Of a stretch of 64,000 nt of DNA, positions 52,178 through 59,990 are shown piece by piece. The DNA is from Curtobacterium sp. BH-2-1-1 (GTDB taxonomy: Bacteria; Actinomycetota; Actinomycetes; Actinomycetales; Microbacteriaceae), in the NCBI RefSeq assembly GCF_001806325.1, contig NZ_CP017580.1:806001-870000 (forward strand), given 5' to 3'. The notes beneath the pieces were generated by a model that saw only the letters and a list, made by a program, of their open reading frames with translations, made no database searches and was not told the DNA's origin. Both the position numbers and the translations under genes were made by a program. How positions within the stretch are numbered: position 1 is the stretch's first letter; every line of letters begins with the position of its first letter.

Positions 52178-53535
52178 CACAGGCCTCCGTTCTTCTGCCG
52201 GTCGAGCGTGGACTGGGCGTCCTTCTGGGCGTCCTGCAGACGCTTCCGGAGCTGGTCGTCGGTGACCTCGCCGCTCTTGAGCGACGGGATGGACTGCACG
52301 ACGACGTCCACGAGGGAGAGTTGGATGTCCGACCAGGCACCGGTGAAGGCGGTCGGCTTCGAGAGCCTGCCGGCGTCGATGATCGGCTTGAGCTGGGGGT
52401 TCGCCGCCGCGAGTTCGGCCGCGGCGTCGGAGTTCGTCGGCAGGTTGCCGAAGAGCTTGTAGTACTCGAGCTGCGCCTCGGGCGTGCTGAGCTGCTTGAT
52501 GAAGTCGAACGACAGGTCCTGCTTCTTGCCGTAGTCGGCCACGACCCAGTTGTCGCCGGAGAGGATGCTCGCCGCCTCGATGCCGCCGGACGGACGCGAC
52601 GTCGCTCCCGGGGGCACCGTCGGCAGGAGTGCGAACTCGTACTTGCCGTCCACGGGGGTGTTCTTGAACGAGTTGATCGCGGTGGTGGTCGTCATCGGGA
52701 AGAACGCCGCCTTGCCCTCGGTGAACTGCGCGAGGGCCTGGGCGTTGTTCCACCCGATCGCGGCCTTGTCGACGACGCCGTCCTTGGTGACCCAGTCGAA
52801 GTAGGTGCGGTAGGCGTTCTCGACGGCCTTCGAGTCGATCTCCGCCTTGCCGTCCTTCGAGACGATCGTGTTGCCGGCGTTCTGCGCCATGCCCCAGACG
52901 AACTTCCACGGGTCGAAGCCGTCGGCGTAGGCGATCGCCAGGCCGTGCCGGCCGCCCGTGGTGGTGGCCTTCGCGTCCTCGGTCAGCTGGTCCCAGGTCG
53001 TGGGCATCTCCGTGATCCCCGCGTCGGCGAGCAGGTCCTTGTTCACCGCCATCACGAACGGTCGGCTGGCGAACGGGATGCCGATCTGCTTCGAGGTGCT
53101 CGGTCCGGAGATCCCGAAGGACGCGGGGTCGAACTGGTCCTTGCCCCCGACGGCCTTCCACTCCTTCGAGCCCATCTCGACGAAGGCGCCGGTGGCGTAC
53201 GCGGTCGGCGTGAACGTGCTGCCGATCGCGTACACGTCCGGACCCTGCCCGGAGATGACGCTGGTCTGGATGGCGGTGAGCTCCTCCTGGGCGGACGAGT
53301 ACGTCTCCCACTGGACGTTCGCACCGGTGGTGCGCTTGAACGCAGCGGCGACGTCCTGCTGCCACTGCTTGCGTTCCTTGGGGTAGGTGGTGTCCGCGCC
53401 CATCATGACGCGGAGGGTGTTCGGGTCGTCGCCGCTGCCGTTCACCACGGCGCATCCCTGGAGGGACAGGGCGGCGAGGGCGACCACGGCCGCGGCACCG
53501 ATCACGGTGCGGGCATGAAGTCTTCGCGTGTTCAC
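52177..53535 (-). CDS. Extracellular solute-binding lipoprotein (family 1)
   Basis: This 452-residue sugar-binding protein of the CUT1 importer has a signal peptide with a basic N-terminus, a hydrophobic core and a lipobox LQGC whose Cys28 would be lipidated. The mature protein has the family pattern TWDQLTEDAKATT, FVWGMAQNAGN and AINSFKNTPVDGKYEFALLPTVP. The GTG start has a strong GGAGGAAA Shine-Dalgarno. It is the first gene of the operon, divergent from lacI. A sugar acid or its glycoside is the expected ligand from the cluster's enzymes, but the pocket cannot be read. Confidence 0.92.
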   Translation of the reverse strand: MNTRRLHARTVIGAAAVVALAALSLQGCAVVNGSGDDPNTLRVMMGADTTYPKERKQWQQDVAAAFKRTTGANVQWETYSSAQEELTAIQTSVISGQGPDVYAIGSTFTPTAYATGAFVEMGSKEWKAVGGKDQFDPASFGISGPSTSKQIGIPFASRPFVMAVNKDLLADAGITEMPTTWDQLTEDAKATTTGGRHGLAIAYADGFDPWKFVWGMAQNAGNTIVSKDGKAEIDSKAVENAYRTYFDWVTKDGVVDKAAIGWNNAQALAQFTEGKAAFFPMTTTTAINSFKNTPVDGKYEFALLPTVPPGATSRPSGGIEAASILSGDNWVVADYGKKQDLSFDFIKQLSTPEAQLEYYKLFGNLPTNSDAAAELAAANPQLKPIIDAGRLSKPTAFTGAWSDIQLSLVDVVVQSIPSLKSGEVTDDQLRKRLQDAQKDAQSTLDRQKNGGL

Positions 53536-53595
53536 GGGGGTTTCCTCCTCGAGACCTCCTCCGGGCGGCACTGCCCGGTCGACCCACTGTCGCGC

Positions 53596-53633
53596 GGTTG
53601 GCAACATGCGGCAATCGGTTGCCACTTGTTGCC
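53596..53633. promoter_or_regulatory. LacI-type operator region
   Basis: The 14-bp operator-like site GGCAATCGGTTGCC at 53610-53623 is flanked by the half sites TTGGCAAC (53598-53605) and TTGTTGCC (53626-53633). It lies between the binding-protein and lacI genes. It overlaps the predicted lacI -35, so the regulator may control both directions. Confidence 0.6.
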
Positions 53634-53647
53634 AGACCGGTTTACGT
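53619..53647 (+). promoter_or_regulatory. Promoter of lacI-family gene
   Basis: TTGCCA (53619-53624) and TTACGT (53642-53647) are separated by 17 bp. The -35 overlaps the GGCAATCGGTTGCC operator. Confidence 0.5.
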
Positions 53648-53722
53648 TCGCTGCACCGGCGCACCGAGGCACCGGCAGACCGCACCGGCGCACCGACGCG
53701 CAGGCCGGACGACGGAGGAACC

Positions 53723-54760
53723 GTGACCGACACCGACACCGCCCGGCGGGTGACCATCCGCGACATCGCCGACGCCACCGGTGTGGCGCCGTCCACGGTG
53801 TCCCGGGCGCTCTCCCTGCCCGACCGTGTGAACCAGGCGACGCAACAGCGCATCCAGCAGGCCGCCCGGGAACTCGGCTACGTCCCGAACTCGCAGGCCC
53901 GGGCGCTCACGTCCGGCCGGACCCGCGCGGTCGCCGTGCTCGTGTCCGACATCACGAACCCCTTCTACTTCGACGTCATCCGCGGGACGCAGCACCAGCT
54001 CGCCGGTGCCGGGTGGACGCAGCTCCTCGTCGACACCGAGGAGTCCGCCGACGCCGAGATGGCCGCCCTCAGCGCGATCGCCGGGAAGGCCGACGGGGCC
54101 GTGCTCACCGCGTCGCGACTGTCCGACGCGCAGATCGCCCGGTTCGCCGAACGCACCCCGCTCGTCGTGGTGAACCGCCGGCCAGCCGGGGTCCCCTCCG
54201 TGCTCATCGACACCCCCGGCGGGGTCGAGCAGGCCGTGCAGCACCTGGTGTCCCTCGGCCACCGGGACATCCTCTACGTCGCCGGCCCGGACAGCTCGTG
54301 GTCGAACGAACGCCGGTGGAAGGCCCTCGTCCGCGTCGCCAAGCGCCTCGGCGTGCGGGTCGGCCGCGTCGGGCCGCACGCGCCGTTCGTCGATTCCGGA
54401 GCAGCGGCCGCCGACGCCGCCGTGCACGCCGGTGCCACCGCCTGCATCGCGTTCAACGACCTCATCGCGATCGGCATGCTCGCCCGACTCCGGGAGCGGG
54501 GCGTCCGCGTCCCCGAGGACATGAGCATCGTCGGCTGCGACGACATCTTCGGCGCGGACTTCTGCAACCCGCCGCTCACCACGATGACCTCGCCGATCGA
54601 GCGGGCCGGCCGGGTCGCGATCCGGATGCTCCTCGGACGGCTCGGCGCGATCCCCGCCGACGAACTGCCCGGCGAGCACATGAGCGGCGCGGTCGCGCTG
54701 CCGACCCACCTCACCGTCCGCGAGTCCACCGGTCCCGCACCCGTCCCCCACGCGTCATGA
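53723..54760 (+). CDS. LacI family transcriptional regulator
   Basis: This 345-residue repressor has an N-terminal helix-turn-helix (RVTIRDIADATGVAPSTVSRAL) with hinge helix (SQARALTSGRTRAVAVLVSD). The effector-binding periplasmic-binding-like domain follows, with NPFYFDVIRGTQHQLA and VGCDDIFGADFCNPPLTTM. The GTG start follows GGAGGAACC. It is divergent from the ABC-dehydrogenase operon and its stop overlaps an ATG before uxaC, so it most likely senses a sugar acid intermediate. Its predicted operator is at 53610-53623, with a similar site near 57617. Confidence 0.92.
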   Translation: MTDTDTARRVTIRDIADATGVAPSTVSRALSLPDRVNQATQQRIQQAARELGYVPNSQARALTSGRTRAVAVLVSDITNPFYFDVIRGTQHQLAGAGWTQLLVDTEESADAEMAALSAIAGKADGAVLTASRLSDAQIARFAERTPLVVVNRRPAGVPSVLIDTPGGVEQAVQHLVSLGHRDILYVAGPDSSWSNERRWKALVRVAKRLGVRVGRVGPHAPFVDSGAAAADAAVHAGATACIAFNDLIAIGMLARLRERGVRVPEDMSIVGCDDIFGADFCNPPLTTMTSPIERAGRVAIRMLLGRLGAIPADELPGEHMSGAVALPTHLTVRESTGPAPVPHAS

Positions 54761-54771
54761 AGGAGTCGACG

Positions 54772-56211
54772 ATGACCCAGACCACCACCGCCACACCGCT
54801 CGCCCCGCACCCGGACCGGCTCTTCGCAGCCGACCCGGGAGCGCGAGCGGTCGCCCGCACGGTCTACGACGCCGTCAAGGACGCGCCGATCATCTCCCCC
54901 CACGGGCACGTCGACGCCGCCCTCATCGCGGACGACCAACCGTTCGAGGACCCCGCGTCGCTGCTCATCACGCCGGACCACTACGTCCTGCGGCTCCTGC
55001 ACGCGAACGGTGTCGGACTGGAGGCGCTGGGTCGCGTCGACCTGTCGGGAGCCGGCACCGTGCCTCCAGGACGATCCATCTGGCGGAACCTGGCCGAGCA
55101 CTGGGACGACTTCCTCGGCACCCCCGTCCGCTACTGGTTCGAGACGGAGCTGCACGACGTCTTCGGACTGACGGAGCAGCCGTCGGCCGCGAACGCGGAC
55201 GCCCAGTACGACCACATCGCCGGGCTCCTCACCACGCCCGCGTTCCGTCCGCGCGCCCTGTTCGACGCCTTCGGCATCGAAGTCCTCGCGACCACGGACG
55301 CGCCCACCGCCGACCTCGCCGCGCACGCGCGGCTCGCCGCCGACCCCACCTTCACCGGCCGGGTGGTCCCCACGTTCCGCGCGGACGCCGTGTTCGACCC
55401 GTCGGGGTCGGACTGGAGGCACGTGGTCGCGTCGATCGGTGAGGCCGCCGGCATCGACACGGGAACCCACGACGGGCTGTTGGCGGCTCTGCGCGCACGT
55501 CGCCAGTACTTCGTCCAGCACGGTGCCACCGCCACGGACACCGGGGTCCTCGACGCCGGATCCACGCCGTTGTCGGCCTCGGAGCGCTCGCGGATCCACA
55601 CGGCCGCGATGCAGGGTCCGTCCGCTGTGACCGCGTCGGAGGCCGTCGCGTACCGGCACGACATGCTCTACCGGTGGGCCGAGATGAGCGTCGAGGACGG
55701 TCTCGTCATGCAGCTCCACCCCGGTGTGCTGCGGAACCACCACGCCCCCACGCTCGAGCGCTTCGGGCCGGACACCGGGCACGACCTGCCCGCGGTCGGG
55801 TCCTTCACCGAACCGCTGCGGCCGCTGCTCGAGTCGTTCGGGACCGCGCCGGGGTTCCACCTCGTGCTCTTCACCGTCGACGAGACCGTGTTCTCCCGCG
55901 AGATCGGCCCGCTCGCCGGCTTCTACCCCGCCGTGTACGCCGGCGCTCCCTGGTGGTTCATCGACACCCCCGCGGCGATCGGCCGGTACCGGGCGGCCAT
56001 CACCGACTCGGCGTCGTTCACGAAGACCTCGGGGTTCATCGACGACACCCGGGCGTACTGCTCGATCCCGGCGCGGCACGACATGGCTCGCCGAGCGGAC
56101 GCGGCCTACCTGGCGTCGCTCGTGGTGACGCACGAGCTGTCCGAGGAGGACGCGGTGCGGACGGCGCGTCGGATCGTGTCGGACATCCCGAGGGCGACGT
56201 TCAAGCTCTGA
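54772..56211 (+). CDS. uxaC: Glucuronate (uronate) isomerase
   Basis: UxaC interconverts D-glucuronate and D-fructuronate, or D-galacturonate and D-tagaturonate, in the Ashwell route. The 479-residue amidohydrolase-fold protein has the metal site PIISPHGHVDAALIADD near residue 40. IWRNLAEHWDDFLGTPVRYWFETELHDVFGL, LYRWAEMSVEDGLVMQLHPGVLRNHH and APWWFIDTPAAIGRYR follow in family order. ATG 54772 follows AAGGAG. An ATG at 54757 overlaps the lacI stop and would add five residues. Codons from 55018 to 55070 resemble the GGAGGC palindromic element. Confidence 0.93.
   Translation: MTQTTTATPLAPHPDRLFAADPGARAVARTVYDAVKDAPIISPHGHVDAALIADDQPFEDPASLLITPDHYVLRLLHANGVGLEALGRVDLSGAGTVPPGRSIWRNLAEHWDDFLGTPVRYWFETELHDVFGLTEQPSAANADAQYDHIAGLLTTPAFRPRALFDAFGIEVLATTDAPTADLAAHARLAADPTFTGRVVPTFRADAVFDPSGSDWRHVVASIGEAAGIDTGTHDGLLAALRARRQYFVQHGATATDTGVLDAGSTPLSASERSRIHTAAMQGPSAVTASEAVAYRHDMLYRWAEMSVEDGLVMQLHPGVLRNHHAPTLERFGPDTGHDLPAVGSFTEPLRPLLESFGTAPGFHLVLFTVDETVFSREIGPLAGFYPAVYAGAPWWFIDTPAAIGRYRAAITDSASFTKTSGFIDDTRAYCSIPARHDMARRADAAYLASLVVTHELSEEDAVRTARRIVSDIPRATFKL
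55018..55070. repeat. Element-like palindrome inside uxaC
   Basis: CTGGAGGCGCTGGG at 55018-55031 and CCGGCACCGTGCCTCCAG at 55052-55069 match the arms of the dispersed element with a longer, divergent centre. In frame the right arm reads GAGTVPPG, close to what intergenic copies would encode. Confidence 0.5.
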
Positions 56212-56785
56212 GGCGCTTGCGCACGAGCACGCGGGGGAACCCGTTCAGGACGGACGTCGTGTCCGCCGCGTGCTCGAACCCGGCGTGCTCGAACAGTGCG
56301 CGGGTCCCGACGTACGCCATCGTCAGGTCGACCCGCTCGCCGCGGTTGTCGACGGGGTAGCCCTCCACCGTGCGGGCGCCGTGCTCGCGGGCGAGGTCGA
56401 CCGCGCCCGCCAGGAGCGCGTGCGAGATGCCCTCGCCCCGGTGGCCCGGCCGCACCCGGATGCACCAGACGCTCCACACGCTCCGGTCGCCCGGATCGTC
56501 GAGGTGCGGGATCTTCCGGTTCCGCGCGAACGTGGTGTCCGGACGGGGGTGCACCGCGGCCCACCCGACGACCTCGTCGCCGTCGTACGCCAGGACCCCG
56601 GGCGGCAGGTCCTCGTCGAGGAGCACCCGGACGCGATCTCCACGGGCCGTGCCGCTGAGGGCCTGGTTCTCCTTCGCCGGGATCCGGTAGCTCAGGCACC
56701 AGCACACGTTCGCGTCCGGACGCTTCGGACCGACCATGGTGCGGACGTCGTCGAAGGACGTCGCGGGACGCACCTCGATCGTCAT
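56201..56785 (-). CDS. GNAT family N-acetyltransferase
   Basis: This 194-residue acyl-CoA-dependent acetyltransferase has the GNAT core WCIRVRPGHRGEGISHALLAGAVDLA with the Q/RxxGxG/A CoA loop (here RPGHRGEG). The C-terminal GTRALFEHAGFEHAADT is standard, and the N-terminal WCLSYRIPAKENQAL is a feature of a subset of the family. The substrate is unknown. Its stop overlaps the uxaC 3' end by 11 bp on the opposite strand. Its start overlaps the isomerase gene by ATGA. CATGCT lies 6 nt upstream. Confidence 0.85.
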   Translation of the reverse strand: MTIEVRPATSFDDVRTMVGPKRPDANVCWCLSYRIPAKENQALSGTARGDRVRVLLDEDLPPGVLAYDGDEVVGWAAVHPRPDTTFARNRKIPHLDDPGDRSVWSVWCIRVRPGHRGEGISHALLAGAVDLAREHGARTVEGYPVDNRGERVDLTMAYVGTRALFEHAGFEHAADTTSVLNGFPRVLVRKRLRA

Positions 56786-57594
56786 GCCACGAGCATGGCA
56801 CCCGATCGTCGGAGGAGTTCGAGCGATCGGCCGATCTCCTGTTCGGCGGTCGCGGTGTCCGGGGACCAGTTGCACTCCAGTGAGACCGAGCCGCGGTAGC
56901 CACCGTCGTGCACGGCCGCGAGGAAGTCGCGCCAGACGTCGTCGCCGCCCTCGGCACCGAGCGGGCGACGGTCGCGATCGCTGACGTGCACGTGGCCGAT
57001 GCGGGCGCCGTGCTCCCGGAGGACGTCGAGCGACTCCCCCTCGTTCCGGATGTGGAACAGGTCGGCGACGACGTCCACCCCGTCGACGGCCGCGTCGTCC
57101 AGGAACCGGACGGTCTCGGCGACGGAGTGCAGGACGTTCGTCTCCGAACGGCTCAGCGGCTCGAGCACGATGCGGAGGTCGTTCGCCGCGGCGGTGTCCC
57201 GGGCTGTGCGGAGCACCTCGGCGAAGCGGCGGTGGGCCTCGGTCTCGGGCATGCCGTCGGGTGCCGTGCGGGCGGTCCCCGAGCCGAACACGATCTTCGC
57301 GCCCGGCTCGGCGACGGAGTGGACGATCGGGAGGACGGCCTCGAAGTAGTCCCGGACCGCGTCGGGGTCAGCGGTCAGCAGCGGGAGGTCGCCGGGGACG
57401 AGGATCGCGAAGGAGGGGAAGCGGTCGCCGCCGTAGCCGTCGTCGAGCACCCAGCCGCCGCCGTGGCCGTTCGGCCGGATCGCCAGGTTGCCGGCGATCG
57501 TCGGCTCCACGTGGTCGGCGCCCGCGCGACGGACGGCCTCGGTCAGTGCTGCTCCGGCGACGACGCCGAATCCGGTGAACGACATGGGGTCCAT
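56782..57594 (-). CDS. Sugar phosphate isomerase/epimerase, TIM barrel (third)
   Basis: This 270-residue xylose-isomerase-like barrel has metal-site strands in LRIVLEPLSRSETNVLHSV, VDVVADLFHIRNEGE and IGHVHVSDRDRRPLG, ending in GSVSLECNW. It is distinct in sequence from the two isomerases in the main operon. The ATG at 57594 is used, and ATG 57585 is an alternative that loses three residues. A LacI-operator-like site lies 23 bp upstream, which suggests it belongs to the same regulon as the sugar-acid operon. Substrate unknown. Confidence 0.82.
   Translation of the reverse strand: MDPMSFTGFGVVAGAALTEAVRRAGADHVEPTIAGNLAIRPNGHGGGWVLDDGYGGDRFPSFAILVPGDLPLLTADPDAVRDYFEAVLPIVHSVAEPGAKIVFGSGTARTAPDGMPETEAHRRFAEVLRTARDTAAANDLRIVLEPLSRSETNVLHSVAETVRFLDDAAVDGVDVVADLFHIRNEGESLDVLREHGARIGHVHVSDRDRRPLGAEGGDDVWRDFLAAVHDGGYRGSVSLECNWSPDTATAEQEIGRSLELLRRSGAMLVA
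56792..56797 (-). promoter_or_regulatory. Possible -10 box for leaderless GNAT gene
   Basis: CATGCT on the minus strand lies 6 nt before ATG 56785, inside the 3' end of the upstream gene. Confidence 0.25.
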
Positions 57595-57616
57595 GCAACT
57601 CGGGGTGCGGCGGTCC

Positions 57617-57640
57617 GGCAGTCGTTGCCGTCCGTTGCCA
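57617..57640. promoter_or_regulatory. LacI-operator-like site upstream of third isomerase gene
   Basis: GGCAGTCGTTGCC at 57617-57629 and a half site GTTGCCA at 57634-57640 resemble the operator near 53610, though the spacing is one base shorter. Confidence 0.4.
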
Positions 57641-57649
57641 CGGGTCCGG

Positions 57650-57796
57650 TCAGTGCCGTTCGGCGTCGACCGGATCGGATCGGCTCGGGCGTCCGAGGTG
57701 TTCGAGCGCATCCGAGAAGTCCTGCAGTGCGGCGTCGAGGAGGTCGTCGAGCTGCGCGGTCTTCGAAGTCACGGTGGCAGCGGAGCGGGCGGTCAC
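57650..57796 (-). CDS. 48-residue small protein coupled to the response regulator
   Basis: The GTG start overlaps the response-regulator stop by GTGA, and the frame runs 48 codons to a TGA. The protein has a predicted amphipathic helix (TAQLDDLLDAALQDFSDALEHLG) and a charged tail. I know no family for it. Translational coupling and codon use like the neighbours are the only support. Confidence 0.35.
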   Translation of the reverse strand: MTARSAATVTSKTAQLDDLLDAALQDFSDALEHLGRPSRSDPVDAERH

Positions 57797-58484
57797 GGTC
57801 GCCAACCTGGGGTCACGAGGCCGGTCTCGTAGGCGAAGACGACGAGCTGGGCGCGGTCGCGGGCGCCGAGCTTGATCATCGCCCGGGAGACGTGGGTCTT
57901 CGTGGTCATCGGGCTGACGAAGAGGTGCTGGGCGATCTCGGCGTTCGTCATGCCGACGGCCACGAGCTGCATGACCTGACGCTCGCGGTCGGTCAGGACG
58001 CCCAGCTCCGGCGCGAGGGACGACGGCTTCGCGTGGGTGGCGTACGCCTCGACCAGGGAACGGGTCGCCCGGGGCGAGAGCAGGGACTCCCCCGCGACGA
58101 CGGTCCGGATCGCCCGGAGGAGTTCGGCCGGTTCGGTGTCCTTCACGAGGAATCCGGCAGCCCCACCGCGGATCGCCTCGAACACGTAGTCGTCTTCCTC
58201 GAACGTGGTGAGGATGACCACGTGCGCGCCCCGAGTTCGGGGTCGGCCGAGATCCGTTGCGTCGCCGCGAGTCCGTCGGTGCCCGGCATCCGGATGTCCA
58301 TGAGGACGACGTCGGGGCGTTCCCGCCGTGCGGCGTCCACCGCGGCGTCGCCGTCACCCGCCTCGCCGACGACGGTCATGCCGGGTTCGGCGTCGACGAG
58401 TGCGCGGAGCCCGGCGCGGACGAGCACCTGGTCGTCGACGAGGAGCACGCGGATCGGGTCCGGGGCGATGCTGTCCGTGGTCAT
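57793..58484 (-). pseudogene. NarL/LuxR-type response regulator, interrupted by a 2-bp frameshift
   Basis: The first 86 residues (from ATG 58484) form a receiver domain with IRVLLVDDQVLVRAGLRAL and phosphoacceptor Asp63 in VVLMDIRMPG. The frame then breaks in the run GCGCGC at about 58224-58229. A second frame continues with VVILTTFEEDDYVFEAIRGG and a LuxR helix-turn-helix (LTDRERQVMQLVAVGMTNAEIAQHLFVSPMTTKTHVSRAM) to 57793. Removing two bases (one GC) restores a normal regulator of about 229 residues. The start overlaps the kinase stop by ATGA. It may be a real mutation or a sequencing error. Confidence 0.8.
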
Positions 58485-59776
58485 CGGGCGTCCTCGGGGT
58501 CGGTGCCGACCACCGGGAGGCGTGCTGCCACCCGCCAGCCGCCGTCGGTCGTCGGTCCGGCGGACAGGGTGCCGTCGACGGCGTTCGCGCGTTCGCGCAT
58601 CCCGATGATCCCGTTGCCGGTCGGGGCGAGCGGCTCGGTGGAGCCGATGTCGGCCACCCGCGGCTGGGACGGGCGGTCGGCGACGACGAGGTCCACGACG
58701 TCCGGGCCGATCGAGATCGTCACGTCGGCTCGGTGTCCGGGGGCGTGCTTCATGACGTTCGTCACCGACTCTTGCACGATGCGGAACGCGTTCCGGTCCG
58801 TGATGCCGTGCACGGCCGAACGGTCGCCGTCGACGGCCAGGGTGACGTCGACGCCTGCGGCACGCGCTCGTTCCACCAGGTCGGCGACGCGGTCGAGGCC
58901 GGCGGTCGGGGCGCGCTCCGCCCCCTCGCGGTCGGGCGCTCCGTCGACGGAGCGGAGCACGCCGAGGATCGTGCGGAGTTCGACGAGGGCCTCGCGGCTG
59001 GAGTCGCGGATGTTCGCGAGGGAGTCCCGCGTCTGGTCCGGGAGGTCGGCGCCGAGGTGGAGGGCGACCCCGGCCTGGAGGTTGATGAGGGACATGCTGT
59101 GGGCGACCGAGTCGTGGAGCTCGCGGGCGATCCGCACCCGCTCGTCGGCGGCACGACGCCGGTCGGCCTCGGCGCGCTGACGACGGCGTTCCGCGACCCG
59201 TTCGAGCCGGACCCGGACGAGTTCGGACACGGCGATCGTCACCGTGACCCAGGCGATGCAGAGCAGCACGGCGCTGAGGTCGAGCACGGACGAGCGGCCG
59301 AGGACGGCATCGGCGGTCGGGAGCACGACGACGGCGAGCGCCGCCGAGGCGACGACCCACCAGCGGTGTCCGCGGAGCCAGGCGTTGGCGAGCGCCATCG
59401 TCAGCGCGGCGACGAACGGCCCGCGCGGACTCACGACGAGGGCGTACCCGATCGTGGTCGCGAGGGTCAGGAGCAGCACCGACCGTGGCCACCGCCAGCG
59501 CCACGGGAGCACCACGACGCCGGCCACGAGGAACCCGATCGCGAGCGGGCCGAGGTGCACCGGGTCGACCGCACCGGTGAACGCGTGCCGTGCCCAGGGT
59601 GGGCCGGCCGAGTCCGTCCCGACACCCAATCCGAGCAGCACGCGCGATGCGAGCAGCGTCCCGACGATCTGCAGGAACGCCACCGGCAGGACCCGACCGA
59701 CCCGGGCGAAGCGACGGCGCCCGACCCAGCGGGTGTCGTCGCTCGCCGGGTCGGCGAGGGTCGGGGTGGTGTCCAT
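58481..59776 (-). CDS. Sensor histidine kinase, DesK/NarL-type
   Basis: This 431-residue kinase has about five to six transmembrane helices in the first 190 residues. The HisKA_3 phosphoacceptor motif RIARELHDSVAHSMSLINLQAGVA carries the His near residue 222. The HATPase domain has AFRIVQESVTNVMKHAPGHRADV and the G-box GNGIIGMRERANAVDG. No large extracytoplasmic sensor domain is present, so it probably senses membrane or cytoplasmic cues. The ATG lies 6 nt after TAGGCT. A 22-bp palindrome lies 57 bp upstream of the start. The partner regulator gene overlaps by 4 bp and is frameshifted. Confidence 0.92.
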   Translation of the reverse strand: MDTTPTLADPASDDTRWVGRRRFARVGRVLPVAFLQIVGTLLASRVLLGLGVGTDSAGPPWARHAFTGAVDPVHLGPLAIGFLVAGVVVLPWRWRWPRSVLLLTLATTIGYALVVSPRGPFVAALTMALANAWLRGHRWWVVASAALAVVVLPTADAVLGRSSVLDLSAVLLCIAWVTVTIAVSELVRVRLERVAERRRQRAEADRRRAADERVRIARELHDSVAHSMSLINLQAGVALHLGADLPDQTRDSLANIRDSSREALVELRTILGVLRSVDGAPDREGAERAPTAGLDRVADLVERARAAGVDVTLAVDGDRSAVHGITDRNAFRIVQESVTNVMKHAPGHRADVTISIGPDVVDLVVADRPSQPRVADIGSTEPLAPTGNGIIGMRERANAVDGTLSAGPTTDGGWRVAARLPVVGTDPEDAR

Positions 59777-59782
59777 GGCTCG

Positions 59783-59788
59783 AGCCTA
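59783..59788 (-). promoter_or_regulatory. -10 box for leaderless histidine kinase gene
   Basis: TAGGCT on the minus strand lies 6 nt before ATG 59776. Confidence 0.45.
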
Positions 59789-59832
59789 GGGTCGGCTCCC
59801 GCCCGCGGCATCGGGCGTGCGCACGACCTGTG

Positions 59833-59854
59833 GACTACTCCCGCGGGAGTAGTC
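59833..59854. promoter_or_regulatory. Perfect 22-bp palindrome between kinase and SHOCT genes
   Basis: Two halves of GACTACTCCCG and CGGGAGTAGTC form an exact palindrome, typical in size for an operator of a dimeric regulator. It lies between two divergent genes. Confidence 0.6.
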
Positions 59855-59920
59855 GGGTGTGGAGGAGGACGTGCACTACGACTGCGGGAGCAGGCGGAAG
59901 TGGGGCTGCGCGACGGACGC

Positions 59921-59937
59921 GCGCCGCGCCTCCTGGA
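59921..59937. repeat. Half copy of the GGAGGC palindromic element
   Basis: GCGCCGCGCCTCCTGGA is a right-arm fragment upstream of the SHOCT gene. A left arm is not clear. Confidence 0.4.
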
Positions 59938-59990
59938 CCGAGTCTTGGACGGTCGTGACAGCGACGCCGAACCGACCACAGGAGGTCACC

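Noticed and set aside
50196..53535. ABC cluster looked incomplete because no ATPase is present
   Set aside because: CUT1 importers in actinobacteria often use a shared ATPase encoded elsewhere; gene overlaps show nothing was lost here.
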